A stretch of 64,000 bases of DNA, taken from NCBI GenBank assembly GCA_905178155.1, contig CAJINV010000004.1, positions 2,781,283 through 2,845,282 of the forward strand, in the 5' to 3' direction. The stretch is from Amoebophrya sp. A120. Its lineage: Eukaryota > Sar > Dinophyceae > Syndiniales > Amoebophryaceae. The notes under the pieces are model-generated. The model worked only from the letters and a program-made list of their open reading frames with translations. It did not search any database and was not told the origin of the DNA. The translations under genes and the position numbers were made by a program. This document shows positions 22,212 to 32,756 of this stretch, piece after piece; position 1 is the first letter of the stretch, and every line of letters starts with the position of its first letter.

Positions 22212-22365
22212 TATCCTAAACACGTAGTAGCTCCTCAAGTTCGTCGTGCTTTCATGAAAAGCCGCGAAGGGAAAACAAATCCGCTTCTGCTTTTGTTTTC
22301 TGGTGCTGGTCCTTTGTGCTGCATGACAAGTTGTGATCTATCATCGCACTGCTAGGCGAAGGATA
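22212..22365. mobile_element. Probable introner
   Basis: Left end TATCCTAAACACG, right end near GCGAAGGATA; contains a GCATGACAAGTTG motif. Flanks ATTCT/AGATT match poorly. Inferred from position between two coding-like stretches. Confidence 0.45.
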
Positions 22366-22370
22366 AGATT

Positions 22371-23556
22371 TGTCTTCTTTTCCGTAACTGCCCAGAGCCG
22401 CGCACTCGCTCTTGAGGACTTCCACGAATCGCATACGGTAACCTGGATTTATCTTTTGTGTTTCTCATTCCCTTTCCAGTGATTCTCCCTCCGCGGCTGA
22501 TCCTTATCGGTTTTTTCGTCTGAATGTGAATCATAGAAAGTGAAAGATATAATAATGACCGATGCACCAGGTGGAAGTGGTTCTGCTTCTGCGTCAGATG
22601 CAAGCACGTTAATTCAACACTTTTATTCTCTTCCCCACATGTTGGTGTTGAAACGACATCATATTCAAAAGCGAAAAATACAGTCTCTGGACAGCGGCCA
22701 GTCCCACGCTCTGCGGTTCCGCCGGAAGATCGGCCGCTGGTTCGTGATCGCGGTAGCCTCCTCCAGGTTTTGCGGAATCTTTCCCTTCCCGGCTTCCCCG
22801 GCGGCATCAGCACCCAAGTAGTCCTTCTGTGTCGCAAGTAGCAGGTCGAGACATTCCTGGACGGGAAGAGGAAGTGGAAAGAAAACAACATCAAAGCCAA
22901 TGAATAAAACTTTAATATCATTTTCCAGGGCGCGGGCGCCTCAGTGTACTACGTAAATTCGCCCCTGGTCGCATTTCAATAAGAACAATAGCCAGATGAA
23001 CCTACTGCATGTAGACACGACTGTAGTTCGTTCCGCTGTGGACTCATCAAGTCCTCGAAAGCGACAACCACTAGCACTTCCGCTATCTTCAAATGTTTTC
23101 TTTTTTTTTTTTGATTCATCCTCTTTCATAGCGACCCCTTCCTCTGGATCTCTGCGTCCACGGCGTCCACCCACTGCTGCTGTCCGGACGATATGCACTG
23201 CAAAAGTCTTATCGCACAACTCGACGAAATTTTCAAATCAATCATAGTGGCAGTATTTGTATTGCATGAAAAATCTGGTTCTGGAGGTACTAATTCAGAA
23301 TGACAAATTCTACTCGTGACCACGCTGAGCAAATTTGTCATCATGCAGTCACGCACTAGAAGAAGCAAGTAGGATACTTATACTTTTGCACAGGATAGAA
23401 GACCAAACGCGCGACCCAACCTTGACGCTCTTCACGAGTTGACCTGGTTTTGAGACGGAAACTGAGTGCTTTCGTTCTCATTTTCTGCACCAGTGGTGGA
23501 ATAACATAGCAACAAACAAGTCGTGACCACACGGTATTAACAGTAAGAGCAGGCAT
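22371..23556 (-). CDS. Unidentified protein gene, exon structure partly resolved
   Basis: Coding-like stretches on the minus strand: about 23556-23398 (basic, QKMRTKALSFRLKTRSTREE), 23191-22985 (a Lys run then FEDSGSASG), 22935-22680 (ALENDIKVLFIGFDVVFF, VQECLDLLLATQKDYLGADA, RRNRRAWDWPLSRD) and 22440-22371 (MRFVEVLKSECAALGSYG). The third block is the most protein-like. The introner at 23192-23397 separates the first two. Frames across the remaining joins were not proven, and the end may lie near 22030. No family recognised. Confidence 0.4.
23192..23397. mobile_element. Introner, family A
   Basis: Left end TATGCACTGCAAAAG, right end CTTTTGCACAGGATA; flanks GACGA/GAAGA. Confidence 0.8.
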
Positions 23557-24113
23557 GGCAGGTATTTGAAAAAACCAATACTAGATCTAGATAGCATCCC
23601 AAAAGCAAACTTAACAGCTCAACCTTCGCACGTAAACTCGATTTCGGTTCCGAAAATGAGACAGCGGTGGAGATCGTAGGTGACTCGTTCCGGAGGTATA
23701 ACACGAAAAGGGACAACATGCTAAGTCTAAGACTAAGTCAAGTATACAATAGGCGCCCACTTAATACCGAAGTCGTTCTCATGCAGACGATATGCACAAC
23801 AACCTGAAGGATATCAAAATGTATGTAAAACAACTTGACTCGCCATAGCTCGACGTTTAAATCATGCTGGATAAACGCGTGAAGATCCCGCACATTGCTG
23901 CCCACGCTCTGCAACGCGTCTTTCCAAATCGACAAACTCTTGTCCATCACCATGCTGATAGAGAATTTATTTCGATGCTTCCAATTGGTTTCTAATAAAC
24001 GCATCAAAAACTTGCTAAAGTAGCAACATTTTATGTGAGAATGTACACTCAATTCACAGCTGCTAAATCAGCTGCACTGGGTGGAACGCAACAAGATATC
24101 CCACGTTAGTACT

Positions 24114-24345
24114 TAAGTTGTACCCGTGCGCAGGGGCGGCAGCACCAGTTCCCGCTGTTATCCACAAAAAAAGGCCCATCATCATCCCTTTTTTGCATGA
24201 CAAACGCAGGACTTGACGCATGTTTTGCGTCACAAATTGGATGGGGATGGGTCTTTTTTTGTGGATAGCCGCTGTCGGCGTGCTGCTTGCCATGGTTGTA
24301 TAGCCAGCTCAAGTAGTGCTGCAAGCTCGACTGTCTTCACATTGG
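24114..24345 (-). CDS. C-terminal exons of an unidentified gene
   Basis: Two exon pieces around a 111-bp mini-introner read NVKTVELAALLELAIQPWQA, then ARRQ|RELVLPPLRTGTT and stop at 24114. The restored frame is clean across the element. The 5' part is not resolved; an open piece at about 24690-24560 (EFAGPQQKAGSSSSSRGD and ATYASLVRCCNLKLLYLCGE) may be the preceding exon, with an introner-like end near 24345 in between. Confidence 0.4.
24158..24268. mobile_element. 111-bp mini-introner
   Basis: Ends TATCCACAAAAAAAGGCCC and its near complement; 6-bp flanks CCGCTG on both sides. About 30-bp arms leave a centre of only about 50 bp, which contains GCATGACAAAC and GCGTCACAAAT. Shortest element in the window. 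Confidence 0.85.
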
Positions 24346-24957
24346 CATGCAATTGCAAATGCAAAGTTGCATGAGCTAGACCACCTTCCGTATTTTAGTT
24401 TTAAAGCGCTCATGGCAAGAAGTTCATCTGTAACTACCTGCTCGAGACTACACTGTAATTGTGTGAACTACTGGTCGTGCACAGAAGTAGAAGATCGCAA
24501 AACTATCATGTGCGCCATGTTTTTCTTCATGCCAGCCAAATCGTTGTCCTTCTAGACTTCCCCGCACAGGTATAACAGCTTGAGATTGCAACACCTGACG
24601 AGCGAGGCATAGGTAGCCCGGCGCGGATCTCCCCGAGAAGAAGAGCTGCTGCCCGCCTTCTGTTGCGGCCCTGCGAATTCAATTGAGATCCAGATAATGG
24701 AACAAAACGAAATGTAGATGCTGCATTAGTTGTTATCCTTATCACGCTATTAAAGTGCTTCGCTTCTACGTTTACCTTTGTGCCGTGGTGGAGAGCAAAA
24801 GTTGATGTGCTGCGCAGCTTCGCAGACAGAGACGCTCTCTCGCTCTCCTGGTAAAAAAATTGCACCCACCAAAGATAAATGTATACTAGTAGTGTACTGC
24901 ACCATGACCAAGACATTATCAACATCAAGTATAATGATCCAACTCATTTCTAATCTT

Positions 24958-27342
24958 TTAAATGAAAAATGATCTAGTACTACGCAAATTCACGCCTGTG
25001 CCTGGCACTGCCGCTGTTCCACCGGACTGCGAAGTGGAAGATGCAGTCGAGGCACCACCTGCACTCGGTAGTTGTCTTGCAGCGCCGGTATTACTACCCA
25101 TAGTTCCACCAGCGGTCGCTGCTCCCGCGACACCACCGCTGACGGGACCGCCGCCTGCAGTACAACTCGCTGGGTTGTTCGCAGCGGAGGCCGCAGCAGA
25201 AGAACTTCCGGTAGTAGCCTGCGCAGTACTACTTGCTCCTGTTGTTCCAATATTACCTGAGTTGCCCCCCACTTCGCCGGGCACCATGCGCATCACATTT
25301 TGCTGCGGCCGGGTGTGCAGCATCTTGGAGGCTGCTGTTGGGTGTCCAGTTGTGCCTGCTTCACCCGCAGTGCGATGAGCCGCGCCACGATGCGGGTTAG
25401 TTATCACAAGAAAAAAGTGTTACAGTTACATACTGTGATGCAAGACCGGCAACAGAGACAACCTTTGTCATGCAGGAAATGCTTGGGAGCCTCGTTGCCT
25501 TCCTGTTTTCCCTTATGATCTTCGCATTACAAGTTTTCTCTACAACCACACAGAGAAAATTTGTGATGCAGAAACTCCAACAAGAACAAATGTGTAAGTA
25601 ACTGTAACACTTTTTTCTCGTGATATTAGTCGGCACGTGCATACCACCGAAGCCGCCATGGAGGTATGCATTGCAAAAAGAAAAACTACACGACGACGAC
25701 CGCATCAAACGTGGAAAATCATGAGCAAATTCGAAAGCAATGAAGATGGCCCGAGCTTCATCGCTGTCAACGTCATCAAAAGAATTCTCTGAAGCTCTGT
25801 CATCATGCCAAGGAGCAAGTCCGTCGTCGTGAAGATTTTTTGCAGCGGATAAGATCCCGAGACCGGCGAATATGACAGTGCACATAGATGAACGTACCCC
25901 TCGTTCTCATTTCTCATTCAAAGCACCAACTGCAACTCCAGTCGTCACTATATGTACATGACAAACTGCGAATGAAGAAGCTAAAACAATATTCCAGTCA
26001 GTACCTGAATTTGTGATGCAGAAGCCACATCTCATGCCATGCAAAAGAGGGGGAGCTAAAGCTATGTGCAGTCTGATAGCGAACTCCGCGAATTCGTTCT
26101 CGTCTTCATTGAACACCTCGTACACCTTCTTCTGTACCGAACCAAAAAAGCGTATCCTGTGAGACAACTGCGGCACCATCTTCCCGGTGGAATAAATGCA
26201 AATCAAAATAACACGTTCATCTGAGCATACTTTTGATTGAGCATGACAAGAAGCAACAGGGCGATGCAGGCGTAGTACTGCTTACACGAGGATACAGCCC
26301 TTGATCAGGTCCGTGGCTTCGGACATAACCTGCTTCCCGGCGCTGTTTAGATTTTTCGCAGACGCTGAAGGGTTCAGGCTGTGGGCGAAAGAGTTCGATG
26401 CACCGGTAGAGCTGGAAGACGAAGTTGAGCCAGGGGCTCTACTACTGCTCCCCTGTCGAGACATCGAGGACGCTCCTCCAGACATTGAGGTGGCTGAGGG
26501 AGCTCCAACATTCATCGTTTTCCCAGACGAGCTAAATGCGGTACCACCACCGCCGGACATGCTGATCTTGTTGCTGCCGGTCGACATGATCTTGGCCGCC
26601 CCCGTAGTTGATGAAAAAACTGACGCAGCAGCAGTGTCGTGCCCGAACGCCCCTCCACTACTTGTTTTTATCGTATAGAAAAATATGAACTGCATTTTCA
26701 CTGGAACGATTTTTCTGCAAGTTTATTCTATCTCTTCAACAAAGGTTAAGGCGTGATTTACAAACATGGTTTGGAAAATTTGCCATGCGTGCTCGTCCCA
26801 ACGTACAACATGGCTGAGAAGAATCCACCGCTTTGCATCATGTGTGGCAAGAAAAGCATTTCTACTCCTTTCTGCGACCTCTGCATCACAAGTTCACAGT
26901 GTTGAACAAGCAGCTTCATCATTTTCTTCCGATACAACTTGTCGTGCCGTTGATGAAATTTTCGACGGGGTTATCAATCCAAAAAGTGGCAACGGCTTTC
27001 AACAGATGGCAGTCATGATGCATGACAAATTTGACCTGCAACGCATGCTATGCAATACAAATGTCAGCGTCAGCGCGTTTGCGTTTCTGTGAGTCTAAGT
27101 GTGCATTACAGTACTGCATGACAAATACCTTATAAAAAGCGTTTTCACATTTTCCTGTGATACGGTTGCAGGAAGGATCCTCCCGACACTGTTGCCGGGG
27201 CCCGAATGCGGTCCGGCAGTTCTGCAGCGCCACCCACGCCGACTTTAGACGTGGTAGCGGCGGACCGCTGCTGCGTGGCGCGCTGCTGTTGGGTGGTAAT
27301 CTGCTCAGCCTGCAAACTGTGACCAGTGATGAAACTTTGCAT
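24958..27342 (-). CDS. Ser/Gly/Ala-rich protein with helical core segment
   Basis: Start at the ATG at 27342 (MQSFITGHSLQAEQITTQ). Exons approximately 27342-27163, 26992-26937, 26664-26295, 26152-26079, 25870-25852, 25664-25626, 25401-24958. Joins read in frame include GGSFLQ|AVATFW, FINGTT|SSGGAFG, DLIKG|FFGSVQKK, NEFAEFA|GLGIL and MHVPTN|PHRGAAHR. The protein begins Gln-rich, passes a short folded-looking block (ATFWIDNPVENFI), a long Ser/Gly/Thr stretch, an acidic helical block (SVQKKVYEVFNEDENEFAEF), then an Ala/Gly/Thr-rich tail to the stop at 24958. No family recognised. Six introners interrupt it. Confidence 0.6.
25402..25625. mobile_element. Introner, family E
   Basis: Exact flanks TTAGT; ends TATCACAAGAAAAAAGTG and TATCACGAGAAAAAAGTG, arms over 25 bp. 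Confidence 0.9.
25665..25851. mobile_element. Introner, family A
   Basis: Ends TATGCATTGCAAAAAG and TATCCGCTGCAAAAAA. Flanking repeat not conserved, so an older copy is likely. Confidence 0.65.
25871..26078. mobile_element. Introner, family C
   Basis: Exact flanks GCGAA; ends TATGACAGTGCACATAG and TATCAGACTGCACATAG. Confidence 0.88.
26153..26294. mobile_element. Probable introner
   Basis: Ends TATCCTGTGAGACAAC and TATCCTCGTGTAAGCAG; flanks AAGCG/CAGCC. Joining SEATDLIKG to FFGSVQ is in frame. Confidence 0.6.
26665..26936. mobile_element. Introner with exact ACTTG flanks
   Basis: Ends contain TATCGTATAGAAAAATATG and TATCGGAAGAAAATGATG. Removal gives FINGTT|SSGGAFG in frame. Confidence 0.75.
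26998..27162. mobile_element. Introner, family E
   Basis: Right end TTTTCCTGTGATA as in 13359-13549; flanks CGGCT/CGGTT. Protein continuity (SFLQ|AVATFW) needs a splice point shifted off the flanking repeat. Confidence 0.7.
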
Positions 27343-28827
27343 CTTATTCTTCTTTAGCAAATGATGAACCAATACAAATGCATTTTCTGCAGAAAATATC
27401 GCTCGCGGTCCTCGTCACAAATCGCTCAGGTCTGATGACAACTTGCTTTTTTGTAGATCTGAAAAAGATTTTCATCTTGTTTCCATGCTGGACCGATTCG
27501 GGTGCTCCTGCTGTGTTATCTTCCTGCAGGAGCAGGCGCAGGGACAGCACGAATTATGCTAATAGACTTCAAGCAGGACTACGGGAAGCAGAAACAAGCA
27601 GGCAAACACAACTACAGCAGAAAAGGATCTTTGTGAGACGTCACAGGTGCTGCCCGCCTTCCACAATTTTGAAATTTTGCTGATCTTTCAGGAGGACAAA
27701 GGCATGAATATGATGACCCGGCACTATGTATCTTTCGCCGGCCACCAGGATGAATCTGCACCAGCCTCACGGTAGAAATGGGGAGGTGCCGTCGTCCTAG
27801 GAGATGGAGAGAGAGGCACAGCAAGAATGCAGCACAAGCGCTGCAAGACTATTGCTGCAGGGCAATGCGACGACACGCACGCCCACAATGGAACGCTGTT
27901 GCTTTGGTTTTCACTTGAGCTCTGCTCTGCTTCTGTCGTGCTCGTTGTACTTGTCCTCGTGGTAAAAACTTCTTATTATGCCATCACTGTACTCTGATTG
28001 TGGTTTTGATAATGCTCCGTGTAGTCCTCTTTGATGTAAAGCCAACTTAATACAGCCCCCATATTACACCACAAAGCTGCGTTCAAAGTATTTAATTTCC
28101 GCAACAACTTTTTGTTTTTAGGGCGGCAGACACACTGTTACGACTCCATCAGAATGCGGTTGCGGTTACTGACTGACTCGCTGAAAATAATGAAAAGTGC
28201 GCTGCAAAGTTTGCGCATCATCACGTAGGCGCCGAGCGGGTAGAATGAACCTTAAAAAGTGGTATTGGCTTCGACGCCGTAAATAATCTTCCCCACCAAA
28301 TTTAGTCCCTTATTCCAGAGGTTGCAGTAGTTGCAAATCTATAAAAATTCCGTTTGTCTGCGAATCATCTCAGTGTCTGAGTCTGAGAATCAATTCAATG
28401 CAAAAATAGATGACTGCGCAACATTCCTCACTGTAAGACGAGAGGTTGGGGCAGGGCGGAGGCCGTTCGTATCACCCCTTCTGTCACACTCTCTTCAAGC
28501 CAAGACGTTTTATTCATTCTAAGAAGAGAGTTTCAAATTGGCCAACCAGGAGCTGGAGCTCTACTTTCTCTACATTGGATCAACATCAATGTCGACCCTG
28601 CGACGGCCGCCAACATTATATCCTTTCTTCGGTAGATTCGAAAGACTAGGAGCTCGAGCTAGAATGTCAGCGCAGACCTATGTAAAAGCATCATTGGCCG
28701 CTGATGTGCTGTCCTGTTCATGATGTTGATGAATGTACATGTAGTTGTCCTACTACTAGACGCTGCTCTTCTAGTACAAAAACTTTTGTAAACAACTACG
28801 TAAGAGGTTTTCGTTGCTTTCGTCACT
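27343..28827. other. Intergenic stretch, no supported gene
   Basis: Short ORFs only. The piece at 27480-27550 (LRLLLQEDNTAGAPESVQ) could be an upstream exon of the 24958-27342 gene, without proof. Nothing else seen. Confidence 0.45.
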
Positions 28828-31800
28828 TCATACTTCAATAACCTGTTCCGACGGAGCGGTGGTGGTTGTGTCATGGGCGGTCGCCGCACTGGACCTGGAG
28901 TTTTGCGGGATTTCCTTGCTGTTGCTTCCAACGACGTGCATACCACTTTGAACGTCGAGGACATCGCGACCGTCGGCCCCCGAGTTCTTTCTCCACCCAA
29001 CTTCCCCGCCTAGTGGTCGTTTTTTACCGCCATCATCTGTAGTGGAAGTGGTTTTATTCTTCCGCGCGACCTCGTCCAGCTCGGTTTTCATTTCCTTCCC
29101 CGGCGGGGGGTTCCTGGTTGCACACGCCGACCGGCACCAAGACCGCCAGCCACCGTGCGCGCTGCAACAGCTGTAGAGAACGGCGAGCACCCAGGCCAGG
29201 GGCGCGAAGAGCGTGCAGAGGGCGCACAGAGCGCGGCCGTGGCGGTGACTCAGGTTGGCGCAGGGCACCGGGCACACGTAGCTGTGGCACGGCAAGCCGC
29301 AGAAACACATCAGGCAGCCGACGAAAACAACGCGGTCCGGGTTCTCTTCGTTCGCATACAGCAGTCCGTAACACTGCGTGTTATGCCGCGTTTTCCGGGT
29401 TTTGCTAGGCCGGACGCTCGTCTTGCTGCTATCGCGGGACTGATTTCGTTCCTCGTGGGAAAAATGTTGATCCGCAGCTGTAAGACTTGGCCCTTTCATA
29501 TTTTCAGATGTTGATGGTACTTCTAAAAATCGGGCTTCTGTTCTTGTTGGGCCACCTTGATGCGCGGCACCAGCTGCAGCATCTTGATCATCTTCGTGGG
29601 AACCAGAGGACCCAACAACTGACACGACGATGTGTTGCTGCTCCGGGGGTACAATCACGAGGCTGGTGCTGGGCTCCATGCCATTACCATCCTGGTCTGC
29701 GTGATGAAAGTGATTAAATGGCTCAAGAACGTCCTCTCCAGCGATCACGATGACGTCGTCCATATGCACTTTCTTTGCGCCTGTTCTGTCATCGCCGGAA
29801 CTCTCCACCGCAAGCCTGGTCATCTCAGGTTCAGCTTCCACCTGCCCTAGTGCTGGATTCATTCGAGCAAGCGTCGCGGCTTGTTTAGACCCTGCAGATG
29901 ACAATGTAGTTCCTTCTCCGGCCGCTCTTCTTGCGATTCCGCTGGGGGCGGGAGTTGTTTGATGCTTAGTGTCATTTGCATCAGCAACATGTTGTTCTTG
30001 ACCCGCTGCATCAGCGCCAGCGCCATCTTCTGGGGGTGCATTTGATGTTTTCTCGCTTTTTTTAAGGCTGTTCTGGTTCTTGTCGTTCTGTCCGCGACTA
30101 GGATCGGTAGCACCACAGCTACCACTGCGGCTAGAAAAGACCGCGCGGTGCAGAAAGCTATTTTCCGTGACGCTTCGCAGGGACTTGGAAAACACGCGCC
30201 CCATGGCGCTATCTGCATGGGAGAAGAGGCCCGGCGCAGAAGATGCGGTCGCGGTCCCAGTAGAAGAAGGACCACCCCCTGCAAGAACTCCGTTATGTAG
30301 CTTCAAGGGGGAGGATCCGGTGCTCTCGATGTTTTTCACCTTCGAATAGTTCGCGGGGGAGAGATATCAAATGCAAAAATGTCATCTGGGTCTGGAAGAT
30401 TGCCAGGTTTGTCATGCATATTTTGCATGACTGCTGATGTCTGTGATGCGTGCCCTAGCATCACAGATCTTGTGAGGGCTTCGACTTCCTGATGCCTAAA
30501 CCGCATGAGAAACGCCCTCTCGCCGTGGCAAAAACTGGACCTCTTTTGCTGTTCATGCAATACAGATTTTTGTAGAATCCAGACGCAGCGTCACAAGTTG
30601 CATCCTTCCAGACCCAGACATATTTGCAATGCATAAGAGAATGTCCGTGCGCCCGTCGTCGCGGTCCACGGTATCCGACACAAAACTGTTGGTCAGCATG
30701 ATGACGGGCGCGTTGAGGAGTCGCGAGTGCTTGACCAAATCTCCATACGAGTTGACGCCCTGCTTTTTCTGTGTCAAGTGTAAAAATGTCTGGGTCTGGA
30801 AGGCTCCAAACTTGTCATGCTGTCTTTGGATTCTAAAGAAATCTGTATTGCATGACCAGCAAGAGTAGCCCAGATTTTGCTACGTGCAGAGGCCATTTGT
30901 CATGCGGAAGAGGCATCAGGAAGCCTTTCAAAAATCTGCCATGCTAAGTCATACACTACAGGCATGATGGGTCATGCAAAATATGCATGACGAACCAGGA
31001 AATCTTCCAGACCCAGACATTTTTACATTTGATATTCTGCGGCGTCCCCTGAATCCGCCGGGCCCGCTCCAGGTTGATGCGTTGCAATGGCTTGTTGCCA
31101 TCGTGTTGAGGCAGCAGACCGGCTGCTGCAATGTGTGCCCCTTGACCTGGAGAGGAAAACGATGGTGAAGTAGACGAACCGGGGGAAGATTGCAAATGTC
31201 GGTTCTTCTCCTGCGCCCCTGCTCTTGTGCTCGATGCTTGATGCTCCTCTTGCACGTTAGGTAACTGACTTGGAGCGCGACGTCCTTCCACGTTACTAGC
31301 TGTGCTCGCAGTGGAGGAACATGACCCGCCTGGTCCTGTGGAACGAAAATTAGGCTGCTGAAATACCGCCGGAGCGGTGGCTGTACTACCAGTCACCTTC
31401 TCGCCGCTAGACGGCCATTTTCCGGAACCTAAATTTTTTCGTGCGATTGTCGTGTTGATAAAAGTCACGGCCCACCTCGGGCTCCGCCCGCTTGTGGTGC
31501 AAATTATGTGGTGGTGCTGCTGGTGAAGCAATTGCATCATCTGGGGGTACTCGTACTGCGGCGCACTGTTAATTGCAGTTCGCATGCCGTGAAGTATATT
31601 TTTGTCTAGACGAAAAACGGTTATTTCCCGTAAATACCTGCGTTGTTCCGCGCCCCGCTGTTCAGTTGCTGGTCATCCACTCCTGCGGCATGATTTCCAC
31701 TAGAGGCCGCCGCCTGTCGAATCGCTCCTCGGACGCTTTTGCGAAAAATATCCAGTGCAATAACTACCACCCAGAAGTAGCTCTCCACCACCAAATCAAG

Positions 31801-32320
31801 TCAATCTACACGAGAACATCACCGTCACCGATCATTTTTCATGTTTTCCATTTACATTTCTTACCTAGACAGCCACACTGCAGCTGCAAAGAGGAGCGGA
31901 ATTCATTTGTTAGCTGTCCTACATTGCACTTGCAGTGAAAATTATGGCCATGCTCACGCTGCAGTTCGTCTTTCATGCGTGTCTCTTGTTCTCGTGAGAC
32001 TGAGAAGCGACAGAAATGAACATGGAAACTTTCTTGTTGCCGCACTTTCTTCAAGTTGAGAGAACTACATCAGGTGCTTCTGGTTGTCACACAGCATAAA
32101 GCGCCAGGCCAATCGAGAATTCCGCGTCGGTATGAATTTTGAAAAGTCTACATCCTCGTGGAAGCCACGACAATCCTCATCGGCCGAAATTTGAATTTGT
32201 AATGCATAAGCATATACTTGCAACGAGATCTTCTTTCAGTGCATAAAAATTGATCTTTTTTGCTTATGATGATCCACGACAAGACAACAACATCATCATC
32301 AAACTATTGAGGATTGTCTT
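28828..32320 (-). CDS. Cys-rich membrane protein with low-complexity regions
   Basis: Exons (approximate): upstream piece about 32300-32246, 31748-31626, 31575-31035, 30771-30636, 30359-28828. Joins RRIQGTPQ|KKQGVNSY, DGRTDILS|PANYSKVKN and ARNN|SAPQYEYP are in frame. The N-terminus is Gln/His-rich, followed by GVNSYGDLVKHSRLLNAP. The last exon encodes about 500 aa: a Ser/Ala-rich region, an acidic part with HMDDVIVIAGEDVLEPF, then a Cys-dense segment (CLMCFCGLPCHSYVCPVPC and ALCALCTLFAPLAWVLAVLY) with two hydrophobic runs, and a polar tail ending EQVIEV. More than fifteen Cys fall within about 90 residues. It is not a DHHC acyltransferase signature. True 5' end not found. Confidence 0.65.
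30365..30635. mobile_element. Introner, family B
   Basis: Exact flanks AGAGA; ends TATCAAATGCAAAAATGTC and TATGCATTGCAAATATGTC with GTCTGGAAG cores. Very similar inside to 10585-10846. Confidence 0.9.
30772..31034. mobile_element. Introner, family B
   Basis: Exact flanks TTCTG; left end TGTCAAGTGTAAAAATGTC, right end mirrored with TTGATA. Confidence 0.9.
31749..32245. mobile_element. Probable long introner (about 500 bp)
   Basis: Ends TATCCAGTGCAA and TATGCACTGAAAG; flanks AAAAA/AAAAT. Removal joins KQKRSIF to RKSVRGAIR in frame. Confidence 0.55.
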
Positions 32321-32756
32321 AGTTCGACAAGGTGGCTCATGACATTTTACACGAGATACTCGGTGGCTGGCGGTCGGGCACTGAACGGTACCCCAGGCTC
32401 GCCCTCCGCTTCGCCGAGAAGTGGGTATCCTTTTGAAATAAAACGTACCTCCCACCAGCGCAGCCCGAAGGTCAGGACAAGGATGGTTTTAGCAGTTTTG
32501 GTTTTGCTGCACAAGAAATCAAACCATTTTCATGAGCATTTGCGCATGACAACTTTGGATCTACAATGAACTCGTGACTGTACAAGGAGGAACTAAGCTA
32601 GTTGTACAGCCGCAACATGATCACAACAGACTCACAAAATTATGCTTCTCATGCCCGGGGGACAGGGACTGTCCGTGAAATAACACAAGGATTGCTTCGA
32701 GTTCTAGCTTAGCATGGCAGGCGACCGGTCAGGCATAACATATTTCTATTTGCGGT

